DNA from: Rhodanobacter thiooxydans
Lineage (GTDB): Bacteria > Pseudomonadota > Gammaproteobacteria > Xanthomonadales > Rhodanobacteraceae
DNA length: 64,000 nucleotides
Direction of reading: 5' to 3'
Assembly (NCBI RefSeq): GCF_021545845.1
Contig: NZ_CP088923.1
Location: 434,001 to 498,000 of the forward strand
Shown: positions 40,029-47,818 of the stretch, in pieces
Layout of the letters: each line of letters starts with the position of its first letter
Numbering within the stretch: the first letter of the stretch is position 1
The notes under the pieces: model-generated
What the model was told of the DNA's origin: nothing
The model's input: only the letters and a program-made list of their open reading frames with translations
Databases searched by the model: none
Made by a program: the position numbers and the translations under genes

Positions 40029-40790
40029 ATGGAAAAGCTCTTGGACGCCATCGCAGTCTTGGTCTGCCTGGTTTCCCCAGAGAAGATCGATGCCCTAGCG
40101 GTTCGGGTGCGTCGGGACGGCACCAGCAAAACGGCCGGCTCGCTGTCGGACGTGGTCAGCACCCCTGCCGCCGCTCAAGTCGTTGATCAACTCATTGATG
40201 CTTGGCGAGCCACCTCTGTCAGTGCCGAAGAACTGGCATTGATGCTGCTCGCCGCCTGTCGTGTTTCAACGAAAGTTGCTGCCGAGCAATCTACGGAGCT
40301 AGTTTGGACTGGACCGACAACCCCCGTCGTCCCAGCTCGACGAACAGAGCAGGCGTTACTGCAGGTAATCAATGCCGCCGAGCACACCCTGTTCATCGTA
40401 AGCTTCGTCGCATATGACGTGGCAGTCATCGTGAAAGCACTGAATGCAGCAGACGCGAGAGGTGTGCGCATTTCCATGCTACTCGAGTCTTCGCAAGGCC
40501 ATGGCGGTAGCATCAGTATCGATGTGATCGGCAGGATGCGAGCTCTTGTTCCGGCTGCGAAAATCTATGCATGGATCGAAAAGGTGGGAGTATTTTTGGG
40601 TGGCCGGGTGCATGCAAAAATTGCCGTCGCGGATGGTCGAGCCTGCTTCATCACTAGCGGAAACCTGACCGGGCACGCGATGGAGAAGAACATGGAAGCC
40701 GGGGTGTTGATTTCAGGTGGGTCAATTCCTAAATCTCTCGAAGTACACATGCAGACGCTCGTCGATATGAAGATAGTTTCTCCTGTATGA
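40029..40790 (+). CDS. drmC: DISARM phospholipase D-like protein DrmC
   Basis: A 253-residue PLD-superfamily protein, the third core DISARM component. A C-terminal HKD-type motif is clear: His195-x-Lys197 followed by the GSGN-like stretch FITSGNLTGHAMEKN. The N-terminal half is helical, as in other DrmC proteins. The ATG at 40,029 lies just after the frameshift-corrected drmB stop, which supports a separate gene. In the sequence as given the same frame is continuous with drmB, so an automatic caller would report a fusion. DrmC is dispensable in the Bacillus DISARM system studied. Confidence 0.85.
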   Translation: MEKLLDAIAVLVCLVSPEKIDALAVRVRRDGTSKTAGSLSDVVSTPAAAQVVDQLIDAWRATSVSAEELALMLLAACRVSTKVAAEQSTELVWTGPTTPVVPARRTEQALLQVINAAEHTLFIVSFVAYDVAVIVKALNAADARGVRISMLLESSQGHGGSISIDVIGRMRALVPAAKIYAWIEKVGVFLGGRVHAKIAVADGRACFITSGNLTGHAMEKNMEAGVLISGGSIPKSLEVHMQTLVDMKIVSPV

Positions 40791-41091
40791 CGGATTCTGT
40801 AGAGCTACGAGCTCCTTTCGATTGTCAGCACCACCAGATCCCACGAGATGGATCCGTTGCGATCTGGAGTACGTTCTGCGCGTAACGACCAGGTGCGTTC
40901 GACTGAAAATAATTTCAGATCTATATCACTCCATCGAGAGCGGTAGACGGCTCTCGATGCCGTCGTAGCCAGCCGCATCAAGTCACGCCAACTCGACTCC
41001 TCTCGTTTCTTCACCTTTCCTCGCGACTACGCATAGAGCCCGGCTTCAAAGCCGGGCTCTATGCGTTTGTGTCGCTCAAAAGGAGTTCTTC
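40791..41091. other. Intergenic region after DISARM
   Basis: These 301 bases show no gene. The only structure seen is the strong hairpin just before radC (listed separately), which also may end DISARM transcription. Confidence 0.5.
41031..41064 (+). repeat. Strong hairpin directly upstream of radC
   Basis: A perfect 15-base inverted repeat (arms gcatagagcccggct and agccgggctctatgc, loop tcaa) ends 27 bases before the radC ATG, with the ribosome binding site aaaggag between. It lacks a proper T-run and so may act as an attenuator or an RNA end-protecting element instead of a plain terminator. Confidence 0.75.
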
Positions 41092-41577
41092 ATGCATATC
41101 GCGCAATCGTTGACCTACACCCGCTACAAACTCACCGGCGAAACGACGGAGCAGGACGTACTCGCCGCGGCCGAAGCTATCCTGAAGAGCCGGCTGGAAC
41201 GCCAAGGGAGCATTGGCACTCCGATGGACGCCAGCGACTTTCTGCGCATGCGCTTGGGCGCGCTCCTGCACGAAGAGTTTCACGTCCTGTGGCTGGACAA
41301 CCGCCATCGGATCCTCGATTGCCAGAAGCTTTTCACCGGTACCGTCGATGGGGCAAGCGTCCACCCGAGGGAGGTGGTACGAGCGGCGCTGGCCATCAAC
41401 GCCAGTGCGGCGATCCTGGCGCACAACCACCCCAGTGGCTTAGCTGAGCCAAGTGCTGCTGATCGGGCCCTCACCAACGAGCTTCGTGATGCGTTGAGGC
41501 TCATTGGCGTCCGTATTCTGGATCACATTGTTGTCGGCAGTGAGTGCGTTAGCATGGCGGAGCGTGGTCTTCTATGA
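41092..41577 (+). CDS. RadC-family JAB/MPN domain protein
   Basis: A 161-residue protein with the JAMM metal motif: Glu at 61/62, His111-Asn-His113 (AHNHPSG) and Asp124. It lacks the helix-hairpin-helix part of chromosomal RadC. Short RadC-like proteins of this type (YeeS/YkfG-like) are frequent in genomic islands and prophages. Their function is unsettled, and the old link to DNA repair is not supported. It is preceded by a hairpin and an AAGGAG ribosome binding site and stands alone after DISARM. Confidence 0.9.
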   Translation: MHIAQSLTYTRYKLTGETTEQDVLAAAEAILKSRLERQGSIGTPMDASDFLRMRLGALLHEEFHVLWLDNRHRILDCQKLFTGTVDGASVHPREVVRAALAINASAAILAHNHPSGLAEPSAADRALTNELRDALRLIGVRILDHIVVGSECVSMAERGLL

Positions 41578-41840
41578 AGACCCGTGATGATTCAAGAACT
41601 TTGAAGCGAACGTCGATGAGGTTGACCATCCGAACTGAAAGCCAGTGATCAGGTGGGCTGACTTCATCGATGGCTTGTTGAAGAAGGCCAAGCATAGCGA
41701 TGCTCCACGCAAGTCACTTTCAAGAGCTGCTTGACCGGGCTTGGTCAAAGTTGGTCGCGGCATCGCTGTCAGGATTCGTCGGATCCGGTGCAGGCATAGG
41801 GAGCGTAGTGTGTCAGGCTGAATAACTGGGAGTGGCGACG

Positions 41841-42482
41841 ATGGATGCGGGAGCTTTGAAGGATCAGCACCGGCGCGTGCGGGGTGGTCAGCCGGAGCCC
41901 TTGCGTGTCCGCATCCATCGTGCGATCAGCTGGCTGACGCGTGCGGAGCAAGAGGCGGAAGATCCGGATGCCCGTTATATCTTCCTGTGGATCGCCTTCA
42001 ACGCCGCTTATGCCAGCGAATTCGGTTTCGAGCAGACCGAGCGCCAACATGTAAAACAGTTCATCGACAAACTGCTTGAGCTGGACGCCGAGGGCAAGCT
42101 CCACCACGCACTATTCACTCAGTTCAGCGGTCCTATTCGCACACTGGTCGAAAACAAGCACGTCTTCGAGCCGTTCTGGCGTGCACTCCGCGAACATGAT
42201 GGTAGCGGTGCCTGGGAGGCTTCATTCGTAGCCAGCAAGAAGGTTGCCATGAAGGCCTTGATGGGCAAGGAAACTGGCACGCTGCTCTCCATCGTGCTGG
42301 ATCGCCTCTACGTGCTCCGGAACCAATTGGTCCACGGTGGTGCCACGTGGGGTGGAAAGACCAACCGGGCACAGGTGAAGGATGGCGCGTCGATCCTTGG
42401 GACGCTGGTGCCCATCATGCTTGAGGTGATGATGCAGGCCAACGGTGACGTGTTCGAGGCTATTGCCTACCCCGTGCTCTAA
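41841..42482 (+). CDS. HEPN-like domain protein
   Basis: A 213-residue mostly helical protein of no firmly recognised family. Near residue 158-164 it has RNQLVHG, which fits the Rx4H motif of HEPN ribonucleases (compare Apea-like HEPN). The earlier segment YIFLWIAFNAAYASEFGF also resembles HEPN N-terminal helices. A GTG three codons earlier (41,832) is an alternative start. HEPN proteins in defence islands often cleave RNA when triggered. Here the trigger is unknown. It precedes the double-AAA+ gene by about 108 bases on the same strand. Confidence 0.7.
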   Translation: MDAGALKDQHRRVRGGQPEPLRVRIHRAISWLTRAEQEAEDPDARYIFLWIAFNAAYASEFGFEQTERQHVKQFIDKLLELDAEGKLHHALFTQFSGPIRTLVENKHVFEPFWRALREHDGSGAWEASFVASKKVAMKALMGKETGTLLSIVLDRLYVLRNQLVHGGATWGGKTNRAQVKDGASILGTLVPIMLEVMMQANGDVFEAIAYPVL

Positions 42483-42590
42483 CGACGCTGCGCGCCAGCG
42501 AAACTTCGTGGCATGTGCGCATGACGGTGAATAGCGACACTACTTGTCGCGTCAACGTGGATGATGGACTGGAGACAAGGGGGTGCCTCC

Positions 42591-44696
42591 ATGACCATCA
42601 AGACAAGAAATCGGCGCAAGCTTTGTGATACGTCGTTGGCGACGGACGAGGTTCCGGTCATCGTACGTCTATGGATGCTGCGATGCCTCGTGCCCTTGCA
42701 CGGACACCGTTCGTTTGTGCATAAGGGATACCTGGATGACGACGAAGAGATCGCCGGGGTCATTGGCCTTGCTGGCTGGGAGAATGATCCGGACGAATTC
42801 GATAAAAGCGCGGTGATTACCGAATTGCGCCGTCTTTATCGCGGAATGGAGCGTGCAGCAGGAGACTGCCGTTTGCCCAAAACACTAGGCTGCAATATTG
42901 GGCGCTTGGCTAGCCTGATTGGCTTGAACGAGGTCGAACAGGCAATCATGGCTTTCGCCGTCATGCTTCGTAGTGACAGGTACTTACGCGCGGCGACAAG
43001 TTTTCTTGGCGTTCAATCTACCCAGCAAGTATGCGCGAGTCTTGCCACCATCCTTAGTCTGCCAGGAGTTCATATCCAACGTGCCCTTTCCGGGCAAAGT
43101 ACGTTGTCACGATCTGGCTTGGTTAGTCTGGACAAGGATAGCTGCTTCAACCTGCATGACCGGTTGAATATCGTCTCCAGCAACTTTGTGGACATCATGC
43201 TCGGCGAGGATGCGGATCCAGTAGACCTTCTGCGAGGCAAGGTGGAAGTGGCTACCCCGCCGATGTTGACATTGGCCGATTACCCGCATTTGGGTCCGTC
43301 GTTGGATATCTTGTTGCCTTATCTGCGGCAAGTAGTTGAGCAAGGATGCAGGGGAGTCAATATTCTTCTTCATGGGTCGCCAGGCACGGGCAAGAGCGAG
43401 CTGGCGCGTGTGCTGGCTGCGAAGCTGGGCTGTGAACTGTTTGAGGTTGCCAGCGCCGATGAGGATGGGGACCCCCTCGGGGCGGAGGATCGCCTGCGGG
43501 CGGTGCGTGCCGGGCAATGCTTCTTCGCCAGTCGTGGTGCGATGATTGTCTTCGATGAGACGGAAGATGTGTTTTACGACGGCGGGCTGATGCGGGAAAG
43601 CACAGCCAAATCGCACAAGGCGTGGATGAACCGCCTGCTGGAGGGCAACGCGGTCCCGACGTTGTGGCTGTCCAACCGGATCGACGACATGGATCCGGCC
43701 TTCATCCGTCGCTTCGACATGGTGGTGGAAGTCCCTGTGCCCCCAAGGGCGCAGCGCGAGCGCATCGTGCGTGCGCTGTGCACGGACGCCGTTGAAGATA
43801 GCGTCGTTCGGCGACTGGCGCAGGAAGAATGGCTTGCGCCAGCCGTGGTAGCACAGGCCAATGGAGTCATGCGCCGACTGGGGTCCAGTCTACCGCGCGA
43901 GCAAGCGGGGGAGGTCTTGCTGTATCTGGTGGACAGCACTCTGACGGCACAGGGCCATACCCGTGTCGGCGCCAAAGATGCGCGGTCGTTGCCTGACATC
44001 TACGACCCGGCATTCATCAATGCAGATGTGGACTTGGCGGAAATCGCTGTGCGGCTCAAGGGTTCCCGCTCGGCGCGCCTGTGTTTGTACGGGCCGCCCG
44101 GTACGGGCAAGACGGCCTACGGTCGTTGGCTGGCCGACCAGTTGGACATACCTCTATTGGTGAAGCGAGCCTCAGACCTGATGTCGCCGTACGTTGGCGT
44201 GAATGAGCAGAACATTGCTGCGGCTTTTCGTACGGCTTCACGTGATGGAGCATTGCTCCTCATCGACGAGGTGGACAGCTTCCTGCGTGATCGCGGAGGC
44301 GCCAGCCATAGTTGGGAAGCTACACTCGTCAACGAAATGCTGACGCAGATCGAAACCTTCGAGGGCGTGTTCGTGGCCTCGACCAATATGATGGCTGGGT
44401 TGGATCAGGCGGCGCTGCGGCGCTTCGACCTGAAAGTGAAGTTCGATTACCTGCAAGTGCAGCAGGCAGTAGGCCTGTTGCGGCGATACTGCAAGCTCCT
44501 TGGACTGGCGATGCCCAAGGACGTGGAACGCATTGTCGCCACGCATCTGAGCCATATCACGCCCGGTGACTTTGCCGTCGTGACGCGACAGCAGCGATTC
44601 CATCCGGCAGCATGCTTCGACGATTTCCTCATGGCCCTGAAGGATGAGACGTCGCTCAAGGCGGTTTGTAAGCCCCGTATCGGCTTCTTGCACTGA
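42591..44696 (+). CDS. AAA+ ATPase with two AAA modules
   Basis: A 701-residue protein with a helical N-terminal part (about 1-240) and two classical AAA modules. The first has Walker A at 262-269 (GSPGTGKS) and Walker B MIVFDETEDVF. The second has Walker A at 501-508 (GPPGTGKT) and Walker B LLLIDEVDSF (Asp559-Glu560). Both have a sensor/arginine-finger region ending in RRFD. The layout resembles Cdc48-like unfoldases, but the N-domain is not recognised. ATG at 42,591 is chosen because an AAGGGGG sequence lies just upstream. The next gene follows after 82 bases, so it may belong to the DUF6361-PLD-helicase system. Confidence 0.85.
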   Translation: MTIKTRNRRKLCDTSLATDEVPVIVRLWMLRCLVPLHGHRSFVHKGYLDDDEEIAGVIGLAGWENDPDEFDKSAVITELRRLYRGMERAAGDCRLPKTLGCNIGRLASLIGLNEVEQAIMAFAVMLRSDRYLRAATSFLGVQSTQQVCASLATILSLPGVHIQRALSGQSTLSRSGLVSLDKDSCFNLHDRLNIVSSNFVDIMLGEDADPVDLLRGKVEVATPPMLTLADYPHLGPSLDILLPYLRQVVEQGCRGVNILLHGSPGTGKSELARVLAAKLGCELFEVASADEDGDPLGAEDRLRAVRAGQCFFASRGAMIVFDETEDVFYDGGLMRESTAKSHKAWMNRLLEGNAVPTLWLSNRIDDMDPAFIRRFDMVVEVPVPPRAQRERIVRALCTDAVEDSVVRRLAQEEWLAPAVVAQANGVMRRLGSSLPREQAGEVLLYLVDSTLTAQGHTRVGAKDARSLPDIYDPAFINADVDLAEIAVRLKGSRSARLCLYGPPGTGKTAYGRWLADQLDIPLLVKRASDLMSPYVGVNEQNIAAAFRTASRDGALLLIDEVDSFLRDRGGASHSWEATLVNEMLTQIETFEGVFVASTNMMAGLDQAALRRFDLKVKFDYLQVQQAVGLLRRYCKLLGLAMPKDVERIVATHLSHITPGDFAVVTRQQRFHPAACFDDFLMALKDETSLKAVCKPRIGFLH

Positions 44697-44778
44697 TTTG
44701 TTGCGGGGAGAATGTTGCCTGACACTTGCCAATGAGGCAGTTGAAATCGGAATGGTCTTGTACAGCGGAGGTAGTTTG

Positions 44779-46017
44779 ATGCCGTCGAGTATCGCGTGGC
44801 TGGACGTGTCGGCCGAGGAGCAACGAAAAGCACGCGAATTCATCGCGTTGTTCACCCAACCAGAGAGTCGTGACGAACTTGGCATCGGGCAAATCCGCGA
44901 CGCGCTCAGCAACGCCCTCTTCCCCGGCACCTCAGTCATCCAGACTCGGGCGCGGTACTTCCTCTATGTCCCATGGGTCTATTTGGAAGGACAGCGACGC
45001 GGCAAATCCCGAAGAGATCTGACGAGCTGGGTTGAGGCGCGGGAGCGGCGACTGATTGAAGTGCTCCGCAAGGCAGGAACTTCCGCTGGCGACCTCGATG
45101 GTCTGATCGGAGTGGAGGCGGGAGAGCAGTTGAAGGTACTCCCGTCATCTATCTACTGGAATGGACTAATCACGTTCGGAATCTTGCGTCGCGACGTTGC
45201 AGCTGAGCAGCTAGGCACTGAGCGAACGCGACACGAGAGCGGCGAATCGGATGAGCTAGTCGAACGCGAATCGACCACATGGTCGCCTTCGATCCCTCAA
45301 CCACCAGAAGGGTTTCTCGAACAGCTTGATACGGCATTCGCATTGCGTCCTGAGGAGGCTCGTTGGTTAGCCGAGCGGATCAATCAAAGTCCGGCAACGC
45401 GCGACAGTTTGCTGGCGCGGATTGTGAGTGGCTCCGCGCGCACCTTGGACAACAGTTTTGGCCCTTGGGACGACCCTGCTGGAAAGCTGGACCATCCAGC
45501 GCTACGCACTCAGTTGGAGCATGCCGAGTTGTTCAGCCTTGGCATGCATGGGGCGTCGTTGCTCTACAACCTGCTCGTTGCAGAAAGGTACGTTGATCGC
45601 GGCTACAACCGCTTACCGAATGCCATCACGAAGTATCAAGACCTCATCGAGAAATGGGCTGCCGAGTGTACGGGCAACCGGCAGCGCTTAGCCGCGTGGG
45701 ATAGGACTGCTATGTGGGATTTGGTGCGCTCGAAGAATACGCGTATCGGGTTGCCGACGACCACATTCGTCGAGAACTGGCTTGGCTACGTCACGAGCGG
45801 CCGCGCAACGAACACAGTTGATGATCCGGCATTGCGTAACCTGGTACGAGAGAGAGAGTTGCGCCGCGGCAAGCAGTCGCGCCTCCAGAACGACAAGCTG
45901 CTGGCCAACTGGTCAGGTGAGTCGGGGGCAGGGCGCCTGAACTACCGCTGGGGAACGGTTCGCCGGATCGTGCGAGACATCCATTCCGCGCTGGACTTGG
46001 AGGCCGGGCATGCTTGA
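44779..46017 (+). CDS. DUF6361 family protein
   Basis: A 412-residue protein starting MPSSIAWLDVSAEEQRKAREFI, typical of DUF6361. No enzymatic motif is recognised. The start at 44,779 has GGAGG seven to twelve bases upstream. The open frame further 5' is overlap with the AAA+ gene. Its stop overlaps the start of the PLD gene by eight bases, so it is the first of three translationally coupled genes (DUF6361, PLD, helicase). From memory this trio resembles the Azaca antiphage system, but I could not verify this. Confidence 0.8.
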   Translation: MPSSIAWLDVSAEEQRKAREFIALFTQPESRDELGIGQIRDALSNALFPGTSVIQTRARYFLYVPWVYLEGQRRGKSRRDLTSWVEARERRLIEVLRKAGTSAGDLDGLIGVEAGEQLKVLPSSIYWNGLITFGILRRDVAAEQLGTERTRHESGESDELVERESTTWSPSIPQPPEGFLEQLDTAFALRPEEARWLAERINQSPATRDSLLARIVSGSARTLDNSFGPWDDPAGKLDHPALRTQLEHAELFSLGMHGASLLYNLLVAERYVDRGYNRLPNAITKYQDLIEKWAAECTGNRQRLAAWDRTAMWDLVRSKNTRIGLPTTTFVENWLGYVTSGRATNTVDDPALRNLVRERELRRGKQSRLQNDKLLANWSGESGAGRLNYRWGTVRRIVRDIHSALDLEAGHA

Positions 46018-47818
46018 GCCCAACTTGCGTTCGATCCTCCTGGACGAGCTGCGTCCGCCGGATGGCTTCCGGCTCGATGGTGCCGTTGCCACGACATTCA
46101 CGCTCAGCCTCGTCGCCGCGGTGTTGCCGCCGTTGGCGTTCGCATCCGCACAGCTGCAAGGGACGTCCGATCCAATCGCGGCGCTGGAAGCGATACGTTC
46201 CTCGGCTGACCGAATGGACATCTTTTGCCAGGTCGGGCAGATCGGTGTGCCAACCAATGCCCCGGACCTCGTCGCATTTCTGGAGACGATGATCCACGAA
46301 GTAAAGGCGCCCCGTTCTGGGTACCTGTTCCACCCGAAGTTCTGGGCGCTGCGCTTTATCGCGGACGGTGGCGATACGCGCCACCGGTTGGTCGTGCTCA
46401 CCCGCAACCTGACCAACGACCATACGTGGGATGTCGCAGTCCGGCTTGACGGTCAGATGCGTGGCGGGCCCAAGGCCATAAATCGTCCGGTTGCCGAACT
46501 GATTCGGACGCTTCCCGACCTCGTCGTCCACACACCAATTTCTGCAGAGCGTCGGGATCGGATCAATGCCCTCGCCGAGCAGTTTCGCCGTGTGGAGTGG
46601 GATGCCCCCGAGGATGTTCGCCTGGAAGCGTTCCACGTATTCGGCATCCCGTCGGTCCAGGCCGTGCCAGACTTCTCAGGTTACAAACACCTCGTGATTT
46701 CTCCGTTCATCAAGGATGATGGCTTGGACATGGTCACGGCTGACAAGTCGTCGGAAAACATCACGGTCATCTCGCGAGTGCATGACCTCGACCAACTCTC
46801 GCCTGAGTGGGCTGGGTCGATAAGCAGCTTCCAGCTGACGGGAAGCGCGAACCTCGATGACGACGACGAGGGCATGGCCGACCCTGAGAGGCTCACCGGA
46901 CTGCACGCGAAGGTCTATGTCGTCGAGCGCAACCGACGTGCGCACATCTTCATCGGTTCCGCCAATGCCACCGGCCCTGCGTTTGATGGCAACGTCGAAA
47001 TCCTCGTCGAAATGTCCGGCGGAGCGACCAAAGTCGGCGTCGACAGCATCCTAGGGAAACGGGACGACAAGGGGGCGTTGCGGGCGATGCTTGATGAGTA
47101 CCCGGCTGCAGGTGGCGTCGAGGAGTCAGCACAGGACATTGCACAGCGGGAGCTGAAACGCGTAGCCCGAACAATCGCAGAGATTGGGCACGTCGTCACC
47201 GTCGGCGATGGCACCGCGCCCTACGACTTGGCCGTTACAACCAGCGAATCCGTGCCGTTGCCAGCGGGGTACAGGGCGAGCCTCCGCCTTCTGACTGTCC
47301 CGGGGAAGGCCGTCCAATTGGAGCCTCCAATAGCGGCGCCGCTCAGTGGCACCTTCCCCAGCATTCCGCTTGCGGACATCACGCCATTCCTCGTATGGGA
47401 GGTGACAAGCCCAGCGAGTATCCCGCCGCTGGGAACTGTAGTTCGCGCGAAGCTCATCAACGAGCCGATCGGACGACTAGACGAAATTCTTGCCCGACAG
47501 GTTGACTCCCTGGAGAAATTCTTCCGATTCCTCACGCTCCTACTCGGATTCGGCGCCTCCGGCGGTGTCGGAGACGAAGCGGTTGCCACTGGTGACGGCA
47601 CTGGAAATGCGTTCTTCAGAAATGGGGGAGGCGGAGTGTTCGAGATGGTGGTCCGTGCGCTCGCGGATCGCCCAGAAAGCATCAAGGACCTCGATGGCCT
47701 CATTCAGCGCATGGAGTCCTCGGAGCAAGGGCGCCAGATCGCTGGCGATAAGTTCCTCGTGCTCTGGCAGAAGGTGCGCAAGGCGGCGGGTCTCGCAACG
47801 GGAGCGACTCGTGGATGA
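46010..47818 (+). CDS. Phospholipase D-like family protein
   Basis: A 602-residue PLD-superfamily protein with two HxK sites: His108-Pro-Lys110 (LFHPKFWALRF, followed by VLTRNLTNDHTWDVAV) and His299-Ala-Lys301 (LHAKVYVVERN, followed by GSANATGPAFDGNVEIL). Two complete HKD motifs in one chain suggest an active phosphodiesterase or nuclease. It has no signal peptide, so it acts in the cytoplasm, probably on nucleic acid. It overlaps DUF6361 upstream and the helicase downstream, so the three proteins likely act as one system. Confidence 0.88.
   Translation: MLEPNLRSILLDELRPPDGFRLDGAVATTFTLSLVAAVLPPLAFASAQLQGTSDPIAALEAIRSSADRMDIFCQVGQIGVPTNAPDLVAFLETMIHEVKAPRSGYLFHPKFWALRFIADGGDTRHRLVVLTRNLTNDHTWDVAVRLDGQMRGGPKAINRPVAELIRTLPDLVVHTPISAERRDRINALAEQFRRVEWDAPEDVRLEAFHVFGIPSVQAVPDFSGYKHLVISPFIKDDGLDMVTADKSSENITVISRVHDLDQLSPEWAGSISSFQLTGSANLDDDDEGMADPERLTGLHAKVYVVERNRRAHIFIGSANATGPAFDGNVEILVEMSGGATKVGVDSILGKRDDKGALRAMLDEYPAAGGVEESAQDIAQRELKRVARTIAEIGHVVTVGDGTAPYDLAVTTSESVPLPAGYRASLRLLTVPGKAVQLEPPIAAPLSGTFPSIPLADITPFLVWEVTSPASIPPLGTVVRAKLINEPIGRLDEILARQVDSLEKFFRFLTLLLGFGASGGVGDEAVATGDGTGNAFFRNGGGGVFEMVVRALADRPESIKDLDGLIQRMESSEQGRQIAGDKFLVLWQKVRKAAGLATGATRG

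Noticed and set aside
38169..40790. A natural DrmB-DrmC fusion gene
   Set aside because: The linker is nonsense and the expected DrmB C-terminus with its own stop is present in the next frame, so the fusion is best explained by a one-base deletion.
47490..47810. N-terminal extension of the SNF2-type helicase
   Set aside because: The extension overlaps the PLD gene and is Ser/Arg-rich shadow sequence. The GTG at 47,811 overlaps the PLD stop and begins conserved protein.
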